A program made the position numbers and the translations under genes. A model generated the notes under the pieces. That model saw only the letters and a program-made list of their open reading frames with translations, had not been told where the DNA came from and searched no databases. A DNA stretch of 64,000 bases from KBS-83 sp051025295 (lineage in GTDB: Bacteria > Acidobacteriota > Terriglobia > Terriglobales > Acidobacteriaceae): assembly GCA_051025295.1 (NCBI GenBank), contig JBMGJV010000006.1; one strand, 5' to 3'. Positions 1-9,500 of the stretch are shown here, in pieces (the stretch's first letter is position 1; every line of letters starts with the position of its first letter).

Positions 1-99
1 AAAAAAGACCTGATGGAACGCCGCTTCGCCGAAGCAGTGAAGCGAGCGAAGGACGATCCGACAGAGGGCAAGCCGCTGCGGGATTTCGATCTCGATTAG
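1..99 (+). CDS. C-terminal end of an unidentified protein
   Basis: The first 99 bases read as an open frame from the window edge to a TAG stop at 97-99. It gives 32 charged residues ending RDFDLD, rich in Lys, Arg, Glu and Asp. The start and most of the gene lie outside the window, so no family can be assigned. The codon use resembles that of the neighbouring genes. Confidence 0.5.
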   Translation, partial: KKDLMERRFAEAVKRAKDDPTEGKPLRDFDLD

Positions 100-234
100 G
101 CGGCCGCAGCGATCGCGCGGTGGGCGGAAGTCCGCATCACACCACAAGGATCGCTGCACGGGTGCGCATTTCCCAGAAAGCAGCGGATAGACCAGGACGC
201 CAGACCACGGTGCCGGTGAAAGGAAACAGGAGCG

Positions 235-579
235 ATGGCGATGGAACTGTCAGGGGTATCGAAGCGAGTGAAGAACAGTCTGGATGACCTGCCGGGCGGC
301 ACGAGCGCGTGGACGCGCGGACTGGCTGCCGGATCCTTGTTGACGGGTGCTGTTCTGCTCGCAAGCGGACGCCGCCGTGCCGCGCTTGCTGTCGCTGCCG
401 CCGGATCGCTGGTGGCTCTGCTGGAGGAGTCCGACAACGTACGCCAGATCTGGGAAGATCTGCCGGACTACATCAAGACCGCGCAGGAGGCCCTGGGCCG
501 GTTCGAGACGTTCGTTCAGGATCTTGGCGAGCAGGGCGAAAAGATCCGCAAGGTCATCCGCGAACAGGTGCACGTCTAG
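235..579 (+). CDS. Small hypothetical membrane-associated protein
   Basis: Encodes 114 residues. The middle (about 27-65) is hydrophobic, Ala/Leu/Gly-rich and broken by a GRRR turn, so it could be a hairpin or one to two membrane segments. The C-terminal 50 residues are polar and probably helical, giving the look of a small YtxH- or DUF-type membrane-anchored protein. I do not recognise a named family. An AGGAG at 228-232 lies only 2 nt before the first ATG but 8 nt before the ATG at 241, so translation may begin at Met3. A strong terminator follows 44 nt after the stop, so it is probably monocistronic. Confidence 0.7.
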   Translation: MAMELSGVSKRVKNSLDDLPGGTSAWTRGLAAGSLLTGAVLLASGRRRAALAVAAAGSLVALLEESDNVRQIWEDLPDYIKTAQEALGRFETFVQDLGEQGEKIRKVIREQVHV

Positions 580-622
580 TCGCGCGAAGCACGTCACAGA
601 CGACTGGATCGCACTAAACGCG

Positions 623-669
623 AGAGACGGTGACAGGATTATTCCTGTCACCGTCTCTTGTTTGTTTTT
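623..669 (+). terminator. Strong intrinsic terminator
   Basis: A perfect 16-bp stem (623-638 with 643-658) has a TTAT loop and is followed by a T-rich run (TGTTTGTTTTTG). It lies just after the 235-579 gene and between two convergent genes. On the other strand the stem lacks a good T tract but may still help to end ispA transcripts. Confidence 0.9.
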
Positions 670-705
670 GATACCTATTCGGTGTGCGACCGCAGCCAAC
701 GTGGC

Positions 706-1614
706 TTAGCTCGTGCGATCGACGATATATCGCGCGACCGTCTTCAGCGGCTCCGCCTGCTCCCCGAAGATATCGAGTGCCCGGAACGCCTCCTCGATCA
801 GCCGGCGTGCTTCTGCGACCGAAGCAGGAATGCCGTGGACGGCTGGCCAGGTCGCCTTCGCGCTGGCCTCATCTTTGCCTGCTGTCTTGCCCAGCGATGC
901 CGCGTCTCCCGTCATGTCGAGCACATCGTCGATGATCTGAAAAGCCAGCCCTGCATATGTCCCGAAGCTGGTCAGCGCGGCGACCTGTTGTTCGTTCGCT
1001 CCACCGTAGATACCGCCGCTCACCAGGCTGACGCGAATGAGTGCGCCCGTCTTCGCACGATGGATGGCGTGCACTGAACTCTCTGTCGGTTGCGATTGCT
1101 CGCCTTCCAGATCGAGCACCTGGCCACCGATCATGCCATCCCGCGTGCCCGTCGCTTCCGCTACCAGTTGCACAATGCGGATCGCGGCCGTTGCCGGACA
1201 AGCGAGTGAGCCGAGCACCTGGTACGCGAGCGTCTGCAGTGCATCGCCGGCGAGGATGGCGATCGCCTCACCGAACACTACGTGGCAGGTCGGCTTGCCT
1301 CGACGAAGATCGTCATTATCAAGCGCCGGCAGATCATCGTGGATCAGCGAGTAGGTGTGAATCATCTCGATTGCCGACGCGAGATCTTCCACACCGTTGG
1401 GGTACTCTGCGCCGCCTGCAAGCATGCGTGCTGCTTCCATGGCGAGGATCGGCCGCATCCGTTTGCCGCCCGCGAAGACACTGTGCCGCATCGCGCGGTG
1501 GATGGAAACAGGAACCTCGTCGGAGGAGGGAAGCAGGCGTTCCAGCGCCCGATCTGTGCGGGCCGCACCGCTCTCCAGCAGGGCGCGTATCTCGATCTGC
1601 ATTGCGGTCATCAT
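706..1614 (-). CDS. ispA: Farnesyl diphosphate synthase / short-chain polyprenyl synthetase
   Basis: This 302-residue protein is an all-helical isoprenyl diphosphate synthase, which condenses isopentenyl diphosphate with allylic diphosphates in the cytoplasm. The first Asp-rich motif is DDLPALDNDD (about residues 93-102), and the second is DDVLD near residue 230. GGKRMRP near residue 50 binds isopentenyl diphosphate. The two extra residues inside the first motif are usual for bacterial FPP and GGPP synthases. The start ATG has a GGAGG sequence 8 nt upstream. The product likely feeds undecaprenyl diphosphate synthase (uppS, 18.0 kb) and the menaquinone side chain. FPP versus GGPP specificity cannot be settled by eye. 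Confidence 0.92.
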   Translation of the reverse strand: MMTAMQIEIRALLESGAARTDRALERLLPSSDEVPVSIHRAMRHSVFAGGKRMRPILAMEAARMLAGGAEYPNGVEDLASAIEMIHTYSLIHDDLPALDNDDLRRGKPTCHVVFGEAIAILAGDALQTLAYQVLGSLACPATAAIRIVQLVAEATGTRDGMIGGQVLDLEGEQSQPTESSVHAIHRAKTGALIRVSLVSGGIYGGANEQQVAALTSFGTYAGLAFQIIDDVLDMTGDAASLGKTAGKDEASAKATWPAVHGIPASVAEARRLIEEAFRALDIFGEQAEPLKTVARYIVDRTS

Positions 1615-1681
1615 ACCTGAGCCCTCCCTGTACTTTGTTCTACTGCTGGCCCGCTAAGATGGGCCAGACATTGAAGTATGC

Positions 1682-2977
1682 TTGCCTTTGCCCCAGACGC
1701 CGAAAGTGCCAGAAGAACGAACAGCGTCGTTGCGCATTCTGCTGCACGGGATCAACTATTCGCCGGAACTGACGGGTATCGGTAAGTACTCGGGAGAGAT
1801 GGCGGAGTGGTTCGCATCGCGCGGTCACGAGATGCGAGTCGTCACTGCGCCGCCGTACTATCCGGCTTGGCGCGTGCGCGCCGACTATCGTGCATGGACC
1901 TATCGCACGGAACCTGGCACGGTTCGCGTCTATCGCTGTCCTATCTATGTCCCCCGGCGACCGTCCGGATCGACGCGCCTGCTCCACCTCGCCTCCTTCA
2001 TGGTGAGCAGCCTGCCGTTGATGCTGGGCCAGGCGCAGTGGCGGCCGGACGTGGTGTTGACGATCGAACCCACGGTCCTCTCAGCGCTGGCCGGGCTGTG
2101 GACCGCGCGACTGGCCGATGCGGTGCCCTGGCTCCATGTTCAGGATTTTGAAGTAGACGCAGCGTTCGGACTCGGACTGCTGCCAGCAGAGGGTCGCATG
2201 CACGCACTCGCCGAAGCGCTGGAGCGCTACGCAATGCGCGGCTTCGATCGCATCTCGACGGTGTCGGAGAAGATGATGCAGCGCCTGCCGGAGAAGGGCA
2301 TCCCGGTCGAGCGCACGGTGATGTTCCCCAACTGGGTGGACACGGACACGATCGCACCGCTCGAAGGCCCGAGCCGGTTGCGCCAGCAGTTGCGCCTTGG
2401 ACCGGAGCGCGTTGTCCTCATGTATGCCGGCAACATGGGGATGAAGCAGGGACTGGAACTGCTACCGTCGCTGGCTCGCGAGTTCGCGAATGACCCGCGG
2501 GTCCATTTCATCTTCTGTGGCGATGGTGCGTTTCATCCGCAGCTGGCGGCCATGGTGCGCGAAGCTCCGAATGTGACCATGCTGCCTTTGCAGCCGTTTC
2601 ACAAATTGAACGATCTGTTGAATACGGCTGATATCCATCTACTGCCGCAGCGTCCGGATGCCGCCGACCTGGTCATGCCTTCGAAGCTGACCGGCATGAT
2701 GGCCAGCGGGCGTCCCGTAATTGCGACTGCCGCGCCCGGCACGCAGGTGGCGCTGGCGCTTGGTTGCTGTGGGGTGGCTGTGGCCCCACTCGACGAAGCG
2801 GCCCTGTACGCATCTGTCCGGACCCTGGCGTACGACACTGAGATGCGCCGTGCCCTGGGCGTTGCCGCGCGCGCGCATGCCGTCGAGCACCTGGGTCGAG
2901 AACGCGTGCTGGAGCGCTTCGAAGCGGAGCTCTTCGCAGCGGTGAAAGCGCATCGTCGCACTGCTCGCGACTACTGA
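1682..2977 (+). CDS. wcaI: WcaI-like group 4 glycosyltransferase (GT-B)
   Basis: A protein of about 431 residues with a GT-B fold. The N-terminal domain starts ILLHGINYSPELTGIGKY, which is typical of the colanic-acid transferase WcaI and its relatives. The C-terminal donor domain contains YAGNMGMKQGLE and ends with the usual E(A)xLF helix. It probably moves a sugar, likely fucose given the neighbours, onto a lipid-linked polysaccharide intermediate at the inner membrane. The GDP-fucose genes gmd and fcl follow on the same strand after 144 nt. The start is uncertain: TTG at 1682 is the longest choice, GTG at 1706 and TTG at 1730 are alternatives, and none has a clear Shine-Dalgarno. Confidence 0.85.
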   Translation: MPLPQTPKVPEERTASLRILLHGINYSPELTGIGKYSGEMAEWFASRGHEMRVVTAPPYYPAWRVRADYRAWTYRTEPGTVRVYRCPIYVPRRPSGSTRLLHLASFMVSSLPLMLGQAQWRPDVVLTIEPTVLSALAGLWTARLADAVPWLHVQDFEVDAAFGLGLLPAEGRMHALAEALERYAMRGFDRISTVSEKMMQRLPEKGIPVERTVMFPNWVDTDTIAPLEGPSRLRQQLRLGPERVVLMYAGNMGMKQGLELLPSLAREFANDPRVHFIFCGDGAFHPQLAAMVREAPNVTMLPLQPFHKLNDLLNTADIHLLPQRPDAADLVMPSKLTGMMASGRPVIATAAPGTQVALALGCCGVAVAPLDEAALYASVRTLAYDTEMRRALGVAARAHAVEHLGRERVLERFEAELFAAVKAHRRTARDY

Positions 2978-3121
2978 TGGCGCGCGCATCATGGAACCGC
3001 TTTGGCGACTCATGGACGGTGCGCATGCCGTGGTACCGTAAGGCTGAGGCAGCGCACCCATGCGGCCCGAGGAGCACGCTCTCACCGGGATGTCTCGTAA
3101 GATTGTCACAAGGGCGGTAGC

Positions 3122-4204
3122 GTGAAGAAGGCATTGATCACAGGCATCACCGGGCAGGACGGCTCCTACCTCGCGGAGTTGCTGCTCGCCAAGGGCTACC
3201 AGGTCCACGGCATCAAGCGCCGCACCTCGCTCTTCAACACCTCGCGTATCGACCACCTCTACCAGGATCCGCACACGCAGCCGCAGCGCATGGTGCTGCA
3301 CTACGGTGACCTGACCGATACCTCGAGCCTGATCCACGTGGTACAGCAGGTGCAGCCGGATGAACTCTACAACCTGGCCGCGCAGAGTCACGTCAAGGTC
3401 TCCTTCGAAGAGCCGGAGTACACGGCGAACAGCGACGGTATCGGAACGCTGCGCCTGCTCGAGGCGATCCGTACTCTCGGCCTCGAAAAGAAGACGCGTT
3501 TCTACCAGGCCTCAACCTCCGAGATGTACGGACTGGTGCAGGAGAATCCGCAAACCGAGACCACGCCCTTCTACCCGCGCTCGCCTTACGGCGTCGCCAA
3601 GCTCTACGCCTACTGGATCACCGTGAACTACCGGGAAAGCTACGGCATGTTCACCTGCAACGGCATCCTCTTCAATCACGAGTCCGCGCGGCGCGGTGAG
3701 ACGTTTGTCACGCGCAAGATCACACGCGCGCTGGCCCGCATCAAGGTCGGCCTGCAGGACAAGCTCCATCTCGGCAATCTGGACGCAAAGCGCGACTGGG
3801 GACACGCCCGTGACTACGTCGAGATGATGTGGCTGATGCTGCAGCAGCCCGAGCCGAGGGATTACGTGGTGGCGACGGGCCAGCAGTACAGCGTTCGCGA
3901 TTTCGTCGAACGCGCGGCGAAGCTGCTGGGAATGGAGTTGCACTGGGAGGGCGCCGGTGTGGACGAACGAGGCGTCGATGCCGAGGGCCGCACCATCCTC
4001 GCGATCGATCCACGCTACTTCCGGCCTGCCGAGGTGGAGTCGCTGCTGGGCGACGCTTCCAAGGCGCACCGTGAGCTGGGCTGGAAGCCGAAGATCTCCT
4101 TCGACGAACTCATCCACGAAATGGTGACGGAAGATCTGAAGGAAGCGGAGCGTGACGCGCTGGTGCACAAGCACGGCTTCAATGCGTTTCGCTATCACGA
4201 GTAG
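3122..4204 (+). CDS. gmd: GDP-mannose 4,6-dehydratase
   Basis: This 360-residue short-chain dehydrogenase/reductase converts GDP-mannose to GDP-4-keto-6-deoxymannose, the first step to GDP-L-fucose. The NADP-binding glycine motif GITGQDGSYLAE is at residues 7-18. The Gmd hallmark RRTS follows near residue 35, and catalytic STSEMYG and YPRSPYGVAK (YxxxK) are in the middle. The length matches the family. The start is GTG, with a modest AAGGGCGG upstream. It is followed 2 nt later by fcl, so the two are almost certainly co-translated. Confidence 0.96.
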   Translation: MKKALITGITGQDGSYLAELLLAKGYQVHGIKRRTSLFNTSRIDHLYQDPHTQPQRMVLHYGDLTDTSSLIHVVQQVQPDELYNLAAQSHVKVSFEEPEYTANSDGIGTLRLLEAIRTLGLEKKTRFYQASTSEMYGLVQENPQTETTPFYPRSPYGVAKLYAYWITVNYRESYGMFTCNGILFNHESARRGETFVTRKITRALARIKVGLQDKLHLGNLDAKRDWGHARDYVEMMWLMLQQPEPRDYVVATGQQYSVRDFVERAAKLLGMELHWEGAGVDERGVDAEGRTILAIDPRYFRPAEVESLLGDASKAHRELGWKPKISFDELIHEMVTEDLKEAERDALVHKHGFNAFRYHE

Positions 4205-4206
4205 CC

Positions 4207-5178
4207 ATGCATCCGGACAGCAGAATCTTCGTCGCAGGACACCGCGGACTTGTCGGCTCGGCGATCGCGAGCTATCTCGAGCAGCGGGGCTTCCGCAGCG
4301 TCCTGAAACGTACGCGCGCTGAGCTGGATCTGCTGGACGCGCGCGCTGTTCAGGCTTTTTTTGCCGCGGAAAAACCGGAGTATGTCTTCCTCGCCGCTGC
4401 CAAGGTGGGGGGTATCCTCGCGAACGATACCTATCCGGCCGACTTCATTCGCGACAACCTCGTGCTCCAGACAAATTTGATCGAGGCGAGCCGGCTGAGT
4501 GGGGTGCGCCGGCTGCTCTTTCTCGGCTCCAGCTGCATCTATCCGCGGCTGGCGCCGCAGCCGATTCATGAAGAGTCCCTGCTCACCGGCCCGCTCGAGC
4601 CTACCAACCGTGCGTACGCGCTGGCCAAGATTGCCGGCATTGAGATGTGCTGGTCCTACAACCGGCAGTACGGGACGCAATACGTCGCCGCTATGCCTAC
4701 AAATCTGTACGGCCCGCACGACAACTTCAACCTCGCTACCTCGCACGTGCTTCCGGCCCTGATGCGCAAGGTAGCGAAGGCAAAGGCGGCGGGGCAGCAC
4801 TTCATTGAGGTCTGGGGCACCGGCACACCGCGGCGTGAGTTGCTCTATAGCGAAGACCTCGCCGAGGCCTGCGCGCACTTGATGCAGTTGCCGGACGCGC
4901 AGTTCCAGTCGTTGATCAACGCGGAGCATCCGCCGCTGATCAACATCGGCACAGGCGAAGACCTCACCATCCGGGAGCTTGCCGAGCTGATCTCGCGCGA
5001 GCTCGATTTTGAGGGTGAACTGCGCTTTGATACGTCGAAGCCAGACGGCACACCACGCAAGCTGCTGGACGTCTCACGCATTCACGCACTCGGCTGGCAT
5101 GCTCGCACGCCGCTGCCCGAGGGCATCCGCAAGACCTATGCTGCGGCCGAAGCAGTGCTTACAGCAACGGCGCGTTAG
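4207..5178 (+). CDS. fcl: GDP-L-fucose synthase (epimerase/reductase)
   Basis: 323 residues. Converts GDP-4-keto-6-deoxymannose to GDP-L-fucose using NADPH. The Rossmann motif is GHRGLVGSA near the N-terminus. SSCIYP (about 114) and the YALAK catalytic Tyr/Lys pair (about 139-143) are diagnostic for the WcaG/Fcl family, as is the H in LATSHVLPA. It starts 2 nt after the gmd stop. Together with the WcaI-like transferase it forms a GDP-fucose synthesis and transfer module. Its last 20 nt overlap the 3' end of the convergent membrane-protein gene. Confidence 0.95.
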   Translation: MHPDSRIFVAGHRGLVGSAIASYLEQRGFRSVLKRTRAELDLLDARAVQAFFAAEKPEYVFLAAAKVGGILANDTYPADFIRDNLVLQTNLIEASRLSGVRRLLFLGSSCIYPRLAPQPIHEESLLTGPLEPTNRAYALAKIAGIEMCWSYNRQYGTQYVAAMPTNLYGPHDNFNLATSHVLPALMRKVAKAKAAGQHFIEVWGTGTPRRELLYSEDLAEACAHLMQLPDAQFQSLINAEHPPLINIGTGEDLTIRELAELISRELDFEGELRFDTSKPDGTPRKLLDVSRIHALGWHARTPLPEGIRKTYAAAEAVLTATAR

Positions 5179-6874
5179 ACCGTCTCTCCCGTCGCCATAC
5201 AGCGAGCAGTAGCACGCACCCAAACAAGCTCAGCGCTCGCCCGGCCCAGACGTCGGATGTCGTGCGCCAGTCGATCTCGATGGTGGAACGGCCGGCAGGC
5301 AGCGGAACCGCCAGCATGCCGTCATCGCGGCGAGGCATGTCCGTCACGGTCGCGCCATTGCGGCGGACCTGCCATGCCGGGTAGTTCAACAGCCGGAACA
5401 GAGCATAGCCCGGCAGCGGCGAGTCGATCCGCACAGTCCATTGCTCTGGGCGAATCGCGATGGGCGCAATGCCGGCGTCGATCTCCCTCGCCGCGTCGCG
5501 CTGCCACTCTGGATTCTGCTGCCGGCTCGAATCCGGCTCCTCCGCCGCGGGCTCGCGGACAACCCGGATCTCTGGCTGATCCTGCGCGATTTCAGCGTTA
5601 TCGTCGTCGCGCGGTGTGTACTCATCCGTGCCCTCCTGCCCGTCGCCACTCTTCATCAGCTCGACTTGCGCCGTGACATTGTCCTGGTCGTCGCAGGTCT
5701 GGTGATAGCGCGGCGTGAGGATGGCGATGGACAGCGCCGCCAATCCGGCGGCGCACACCAACATCAACGGCTCCGGCACGCGTTCGGTGAGCACGACCAT
5801 CAACGCGAGCACAGCGACCGGCGCAAGAATCATGAGCCAGCGCCAGGGAAACTGCACGAACGCAAGATGCGGCGCGACATGCCACAGCGGTGCGCTGACG
5901 GGCAGAAGCAGGAGGAGGATGAGCGGAACCAGCATGGCCAGCCAGCCGAGCGAGGCGTCGGAGCTGTCTCTCCTGAATGCAGAGAGGGTGCGCTTCGAGC
6001 CGAGAAACGATACAGCGGCGGTGGCGAGAAGGAGACAGCTTAGGATAGATGCAGTGCGGAGCACCGCGTCATGGAACGCATCCCCGGTGCGCCCGAAGAG
6101 GAAGCTGTCCTCGTAACGCATGCCGCTGCCGACAGCACGAGTGATCTCTACCCAGCGCTGCTCGCGTGCAGCGGGGACCAGGTAGAAGCCCGCGATCGCG
6201 ACCCCGATCGCGGTTGCTGCACCGAGCCGCAGCGACGCGCGCCAACGCCGCGTCCAGAGCACACGCACAGCCCCAATCCAGAGCAGCGTGTAGCAGGCGA
6301 TGACGGCAGAGGGAGCATTCGTCAGCCAGAGCGCCGCGATGAGCAGCGAGAGCCGGGTCACGCGCGGACAGGCCGCGACGGCGCAGGCCAGCACATGCGG
6401 AATGAGCGCGGCGGCGAGCAGCTCGCCATAGGCCGTCCGCTCATACGCTACGAACAGTGAGTAGGGGTTTGCGAGACAGAGGCATCCCGCAATCGTTGCC
6501 GCACGGGGCGAGAGCCAGCGGCTGGCGAATCGGCGCATGCTCCAGCCGGAGAGCAGCAGGCACAGCGCGGTAAAACAGAAGGGCACTGCATGCCATCCGG
6601 CCACTGCGCCCAGCACTGCACCGAGGATCCATGAGCCGGGAGGATAGAAGACGAAGCGCGGCTCGCCCGCTCCGTAGTTTGCAGAATGTGCCCAGTGCGG
6701 ATACGGAATACCCGCGTGCCACGCGCGTAATGTCTCCATCCAGGAAACGAGATGAAAATCGAAGTCATGCCCGCAGGACGCGCCTTCGCGCAGCAGCATC
6801 GCGCTCGCTGCCAGTGTGGTGAGGAGCAGAGCGAGCCAGCTTCGCCACGGCGTGTGCCGCTCGGTTGTCCGCAC
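5159..6874 (-). CDS. Polytopic membrane protein, GT-C glycosyltransferase-like
   Basis: About 571 residues from the chosen start, with roughly ten hydrophobic segments followed by a soluble C-terminal domain and a last membrane helix. The first extracytoplasmic loop has GHDFDFHL, an acidic/His pattern seen in GT-C lipid-dependent glycosyltransferases and in membrane proteins annotated as 6-pyruvoyl-tetrahydropterin-synthase-related. FYPPGSW follows. The C-terminal part (PLPGYALF, LLNYPAWQV) resembles YfhO-type periplasmic domains. I choose GTG at 6874, just after the upstream acylase stop at 6880. A longer frame reaches ATG at 6991 but would overlap that gene by 112 nt. Function is inferred only; proximity to the fucose genes fits exopolysaccharide or glycolipid work. 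Confidence 0.7.
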   Translation of the reverse strand: MRTTERHTPWRSWLALLLTTLAASAMLLREGASCGHDFDFHLVSWMETLRAWHAGIPYPHWAHSANYGAGEPRFVFYPPGSWILGAVLGAVAGWHAVPFCFTALCLLLSGWSMRRFASRWLSPRAATIAGCLCLANPYSLFVAYERTAYGELLAAALIPHVLACAVAACPRVTRLSLLIAALWLTNAPSAVIACYTLLWIGAVRVLWTRRWRASLRLGAATAIGVAIAGFYLVPAAREQRWVEITRAVGSGMRYEDSFLFGRTGDAFHDAVLRTASILSCLLLATAAVSFLGSKRTLSAFRRDSSDASLGWLAMLVPLILLLLLPVSAPLWHVAPHLAFVQFPWRWLMILAPVAVLALMVVLTERVPEPLMLVCAAGLAALSIAILTPRYHQTCDDQDNVTAQVELMKSGDGQEGTDEYTPRDDDNAEIAQDQPEIRVVREPAAEEPDSSRQQNPEWQRDAAREIDAGIAPIAIRPEQWTVRIDSPLPGYALFRLLNYPAWQVRRNGATVTDMPRRDDGMLAVPLPAGRSTIEIDWRTTSDVWAGRALSLFGCVLLLAVWRRERRSNAPLL

Positions 6875-6879
6875 ACCGC

Positions 6880-9318
6880 TTATGGAAGCAGGCGTAGCGT
6901 GTGCTCCGTCACCGCCTGCACGGCGGCTGGCGTGTAGGGCAGCGGCATCGTGGCGCCCGTGTACCAGAGCGGCCACTGGTCGCGGTACCACGGGCTGAGC
7001 GGGTCGCCGGACTCGCCCATCACGATGTTCTCGGTCGATTGATCGATATCACTCCAGTCCATGGTGAAGCGCTGGGATGGTCCAAACCCGCGATTCACCT
7101 GCTTGACTGTGCTGGTGTCGCCGGACTGCGGCACCGCATCGATACCGGTCCAGCCCATCAAGGGGAGCATGGAGTAGAGCGGGTGTGCGATTTCCACTTG
7201 GTGGAAGTCACCGTAGTTCCAGCTCTTCAGCGATGGCGGCGCCTGGAAAAGTGTGAGCCCCTGGTCGACTGCATCGGCGAGCAGGTCATTCCAACTCGCA
7301 TAGTGCGGCGGCAGCCAGGCGGCGGGCATTGTTGTGATGAGCTGCTCTTCAGCGAACGCGCTTTCAGGCCAGTCGTAGAGCTTCCAGTCATCGCCGAGTC
7401 GCGGCCGAAGCAGCACACGCCAGAACGCCGCCTTGCTGACATTGATGATGGCGGGAGCGGCGTCGCTGGTGCGCAGCACCCCATCCCACGAGCGCAGCAG
7501 GTCGGCTGCCTCACGCAGACGCGGCGTGGTGTGCTGCGCATGATCGATCGCGTAGGCGAAGCGCTGCGCCAGCTCATGGTCCACATCGGAGTTGATATCG
7601 GTCTGGAGCTTGAGCATGTCGGCGCGGTTCAGCTTGTCATGGCTGCCGAGCCACTTCCAGATACGCTCATTGCGGTAAGGCGCCGCCCACTCAAGCGTTA
7701 GCGGTGAGGGGTAGTTATCCGGCGTGATGCGCGAGTTCGCGGTGGCGAGAATGCCGGATGGCGGATCGAGCGCGGACGGCAGCGACGCAAAGGGAATCGT
7801 TCCCTGCCACTCATGCATGTTGTCCGAGATCGGCACGCCCTCGAGCCCGCCGGGACGCTGCGGCAGATGTCCGATGGCCTGATAGCCGATGTGGCCCTGG
7901 TCATCCGCGTAGACAACGTTCAGCGTGGGCGCCCACCACTGCGCGAGTGCCGCCTGCATCTGCTGCCAATTGGCGGCTGTGTTGATGCCAAAAATCGGAA
8001 ATCCACTGGCGAACTGCGGATCGTAGACCGACCAGCGCAGCGCAAGCGTGCGGCTCTCATGCGGCAGCAGCGGTGTCAGCACCGGGCCGTGCGGGGTGCG
8101 CGCCACATCGATGATCTGGTCGGCGGCGAAGCGGACGTGAATCACTTCGCGATCGTGATCCATGGGCCGCCACGCTGCGCCGTCCCAATACTCGCCCTGC
8201 GGGTTGGTGCGCTCCACGTAGATGTCCTGCGTGTCGCCGTACATGGCGGTGTAGCCCCACGCGATGTGATCGTTGTGGCCACCGATGATGAACGGCACAC
8301 CCGGCAGCGTCACGCCGGCGGCATGGAAGCCCGGTGCGGCCAGATCCATCTCGTACCAGATCCCGGGGATGGAGTGGTCCAGGTGCATGTCGTTGGACAG
8401 CAGGGGCCGCCCGGATGCAGTGCGCGTGCCACTCACCGCCCACTCATTCGAACCAGGGGTGCAGGTCCGGCACGGGTCGTTCGCGTCGGGTAGAAACGGA
8501 TGAAGCGCAGCGCGAATGTGCAACAGGTCCTGCGCGGTGCCTAATGAGGACTCCTCATCGGGCAGCATGGGCGGCGTGTCCGTTGGCGGCTGCGTCAGAT
8601 CGGGTGTGCCCTGGGTCGGCGGATGGTCGCGCCACGAGCCAGTGGGGTAGAGATCAGCGGCGAGTGTCGGGCCCAGGCGGCGTGTGAGCTGCTCGCGCGC
8701 CAGCTTGGTCGGCCACTGTTCGTCGAGGGTCTGCACCATGTTCAGCACGATGAGCAGCGAGTCCACCGGCTGCCAGCGCTGCGGCTCATAGTGCAGCAGC
8801 CGAAACTCCGCCGGCAACGCGTCGGCCTCCTGGATGTAGTCGTTCACGCCCCGCGCATAGTCTTCGAGATAGCGTCGATCCTGCGCAGACAGGCTCGCTG
8901 TCAGCCGCTCGGCGGTCTGTCGCATCTGTAACACGCGCTGTGTGCGATCGTGGGCGACGAAGCGGCTGCCCAGAAGCTCCGCAATGTCGCCTGCGGCAAC
9001 ACGACGCAGCATGTCCATCTGCCACAGGCGATCCTGTGCTGCGACGTAGCCCTGCGCGGCGATCAGGTCATCGAGCGACTCTGCGTTCAGATGCGGCACG
9101 CCGGCGTGATCGCGGCGCACCGTGACCGGCGCCACGATCGAGGCGGTGCGGCGCTCGCCATCGATTTGCGGCAATTGCGCCTCCATGGCGTGACGCAGCC
9201 AGAGCCAGCCCCCGCCGACCAGCAGCGCCGCGAACAGCCCGATCCCAAGGCACATGATGACCAGCCGTGCCAACCAGCCGCGCCGCTTTCGCAATGGTCT
9301 CGTCTCCGCCAGCAGCAT
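6880..9318 (-). CDS. Penicillin acylase family Ntn hydrolase (S45)
   Basis: 812 residues from the ATG at 9318, which has GAGGAA 5 nt upstream; an earlier in-frame ATG at 9438 has no such signal. One membrane or signal segment lies at about 17-42. The alpha-chain region (GVPHLNAESLDDLIAAQGYVAAQDRLWQMD) and the GSNEW motif at about 289-293 are typical of the family. Autocleavage would expose Ser290 as the N-terminal nucleophile of the beta chain. Such enzymes hydrolyse amides, including acyl-homoserine lactones and beta-lactams, in the periplasm; the substrate here is unknown. The membrane-protein gene begins 5 nt after its stop, so the two are probably coupled. Confidence 0.9.
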   Translation of the reverse strand: MLLAETRPLRKRRGWLARLVIMCLGIGLFAALLVGGGWLWLRHAMEAQLPQIDGERRTASIVAPVTVRRDHAGVPHLNAESLDDLIAAQGYVAAQDRLWQMDMLRRVAAGDIAELLGSRFVAHDRTQRVLQMRQTAERLTASLSAQDRRYLEDYARGVNDYIQEADALPAEFRLLHYEPQRWQPVDSLLIVLNMVQTLDEQWPTKLAREQLTRRLGPTLAADLYPTGSWRDHPPTQGTPDLTQPPTDTPPMLPDEESSLGTAQDLLHIRAALHPFLPDANDPCRTCTPGSNEWAVSGTRTASGRPLLSNDMHLDHSIPGIWYEMDLAAPGFHAAGVTLPGVPFIIGGHNDHIAWGYTAMYGDTQDIYVERTNPQGEYWDGAAWRPMDHDREVIHVRFAADQIIDVARTPHGPVLTPLLPHESRTLALRWSVYDPQFASGFPIFGINTAANWQQMQAALAQWWAPTLNVVYADDQGHIGYQAIGHLPQRPGGLEGVPISDNMHEWQGTIPFASLPSALDPPSGILATANSRITPDNYPSPLTLEWAAPYRNERIWKWLGSHDKLNRADMLKLQTDINSDVDHELAQRFAYAIDHAQHTTPRLREAADLLRSWDGVLRTSDAAPAIINVSKAAFWRVLLRPRLGDDWKLYDWPESAFAEEQLITTMPAAWLPPHYASWNDLLADAVDQGLTLFQAPPSLKSWNYGDFHQVEIAHPLYSMLPLMGWTGIDAVPQSGDTSTVKQVNRGFGPSQRFTMDWSDIDQSTENIVMGESGDPLSPWYRDQWPLWYTGATMPLPYTPAAVQAVTEHTLRLLP

Positions 9319-9500
9319 GCTGTTCCTCAGCCTGACGCTCTTCCCGTTCCGGAACCTTGCTGGCTGCCGTCGGCCACGGGGAGCGCCTGCCACTGACACA
9401 ATACCGCAGCAGCTTGACAGGGAGGGGCGACCCGGCAATCCTAGGGGTTCTCTCGCGCTGCTATGTGGGCTACTGCCACGGGCCTTGAAGGAGCCTGCTG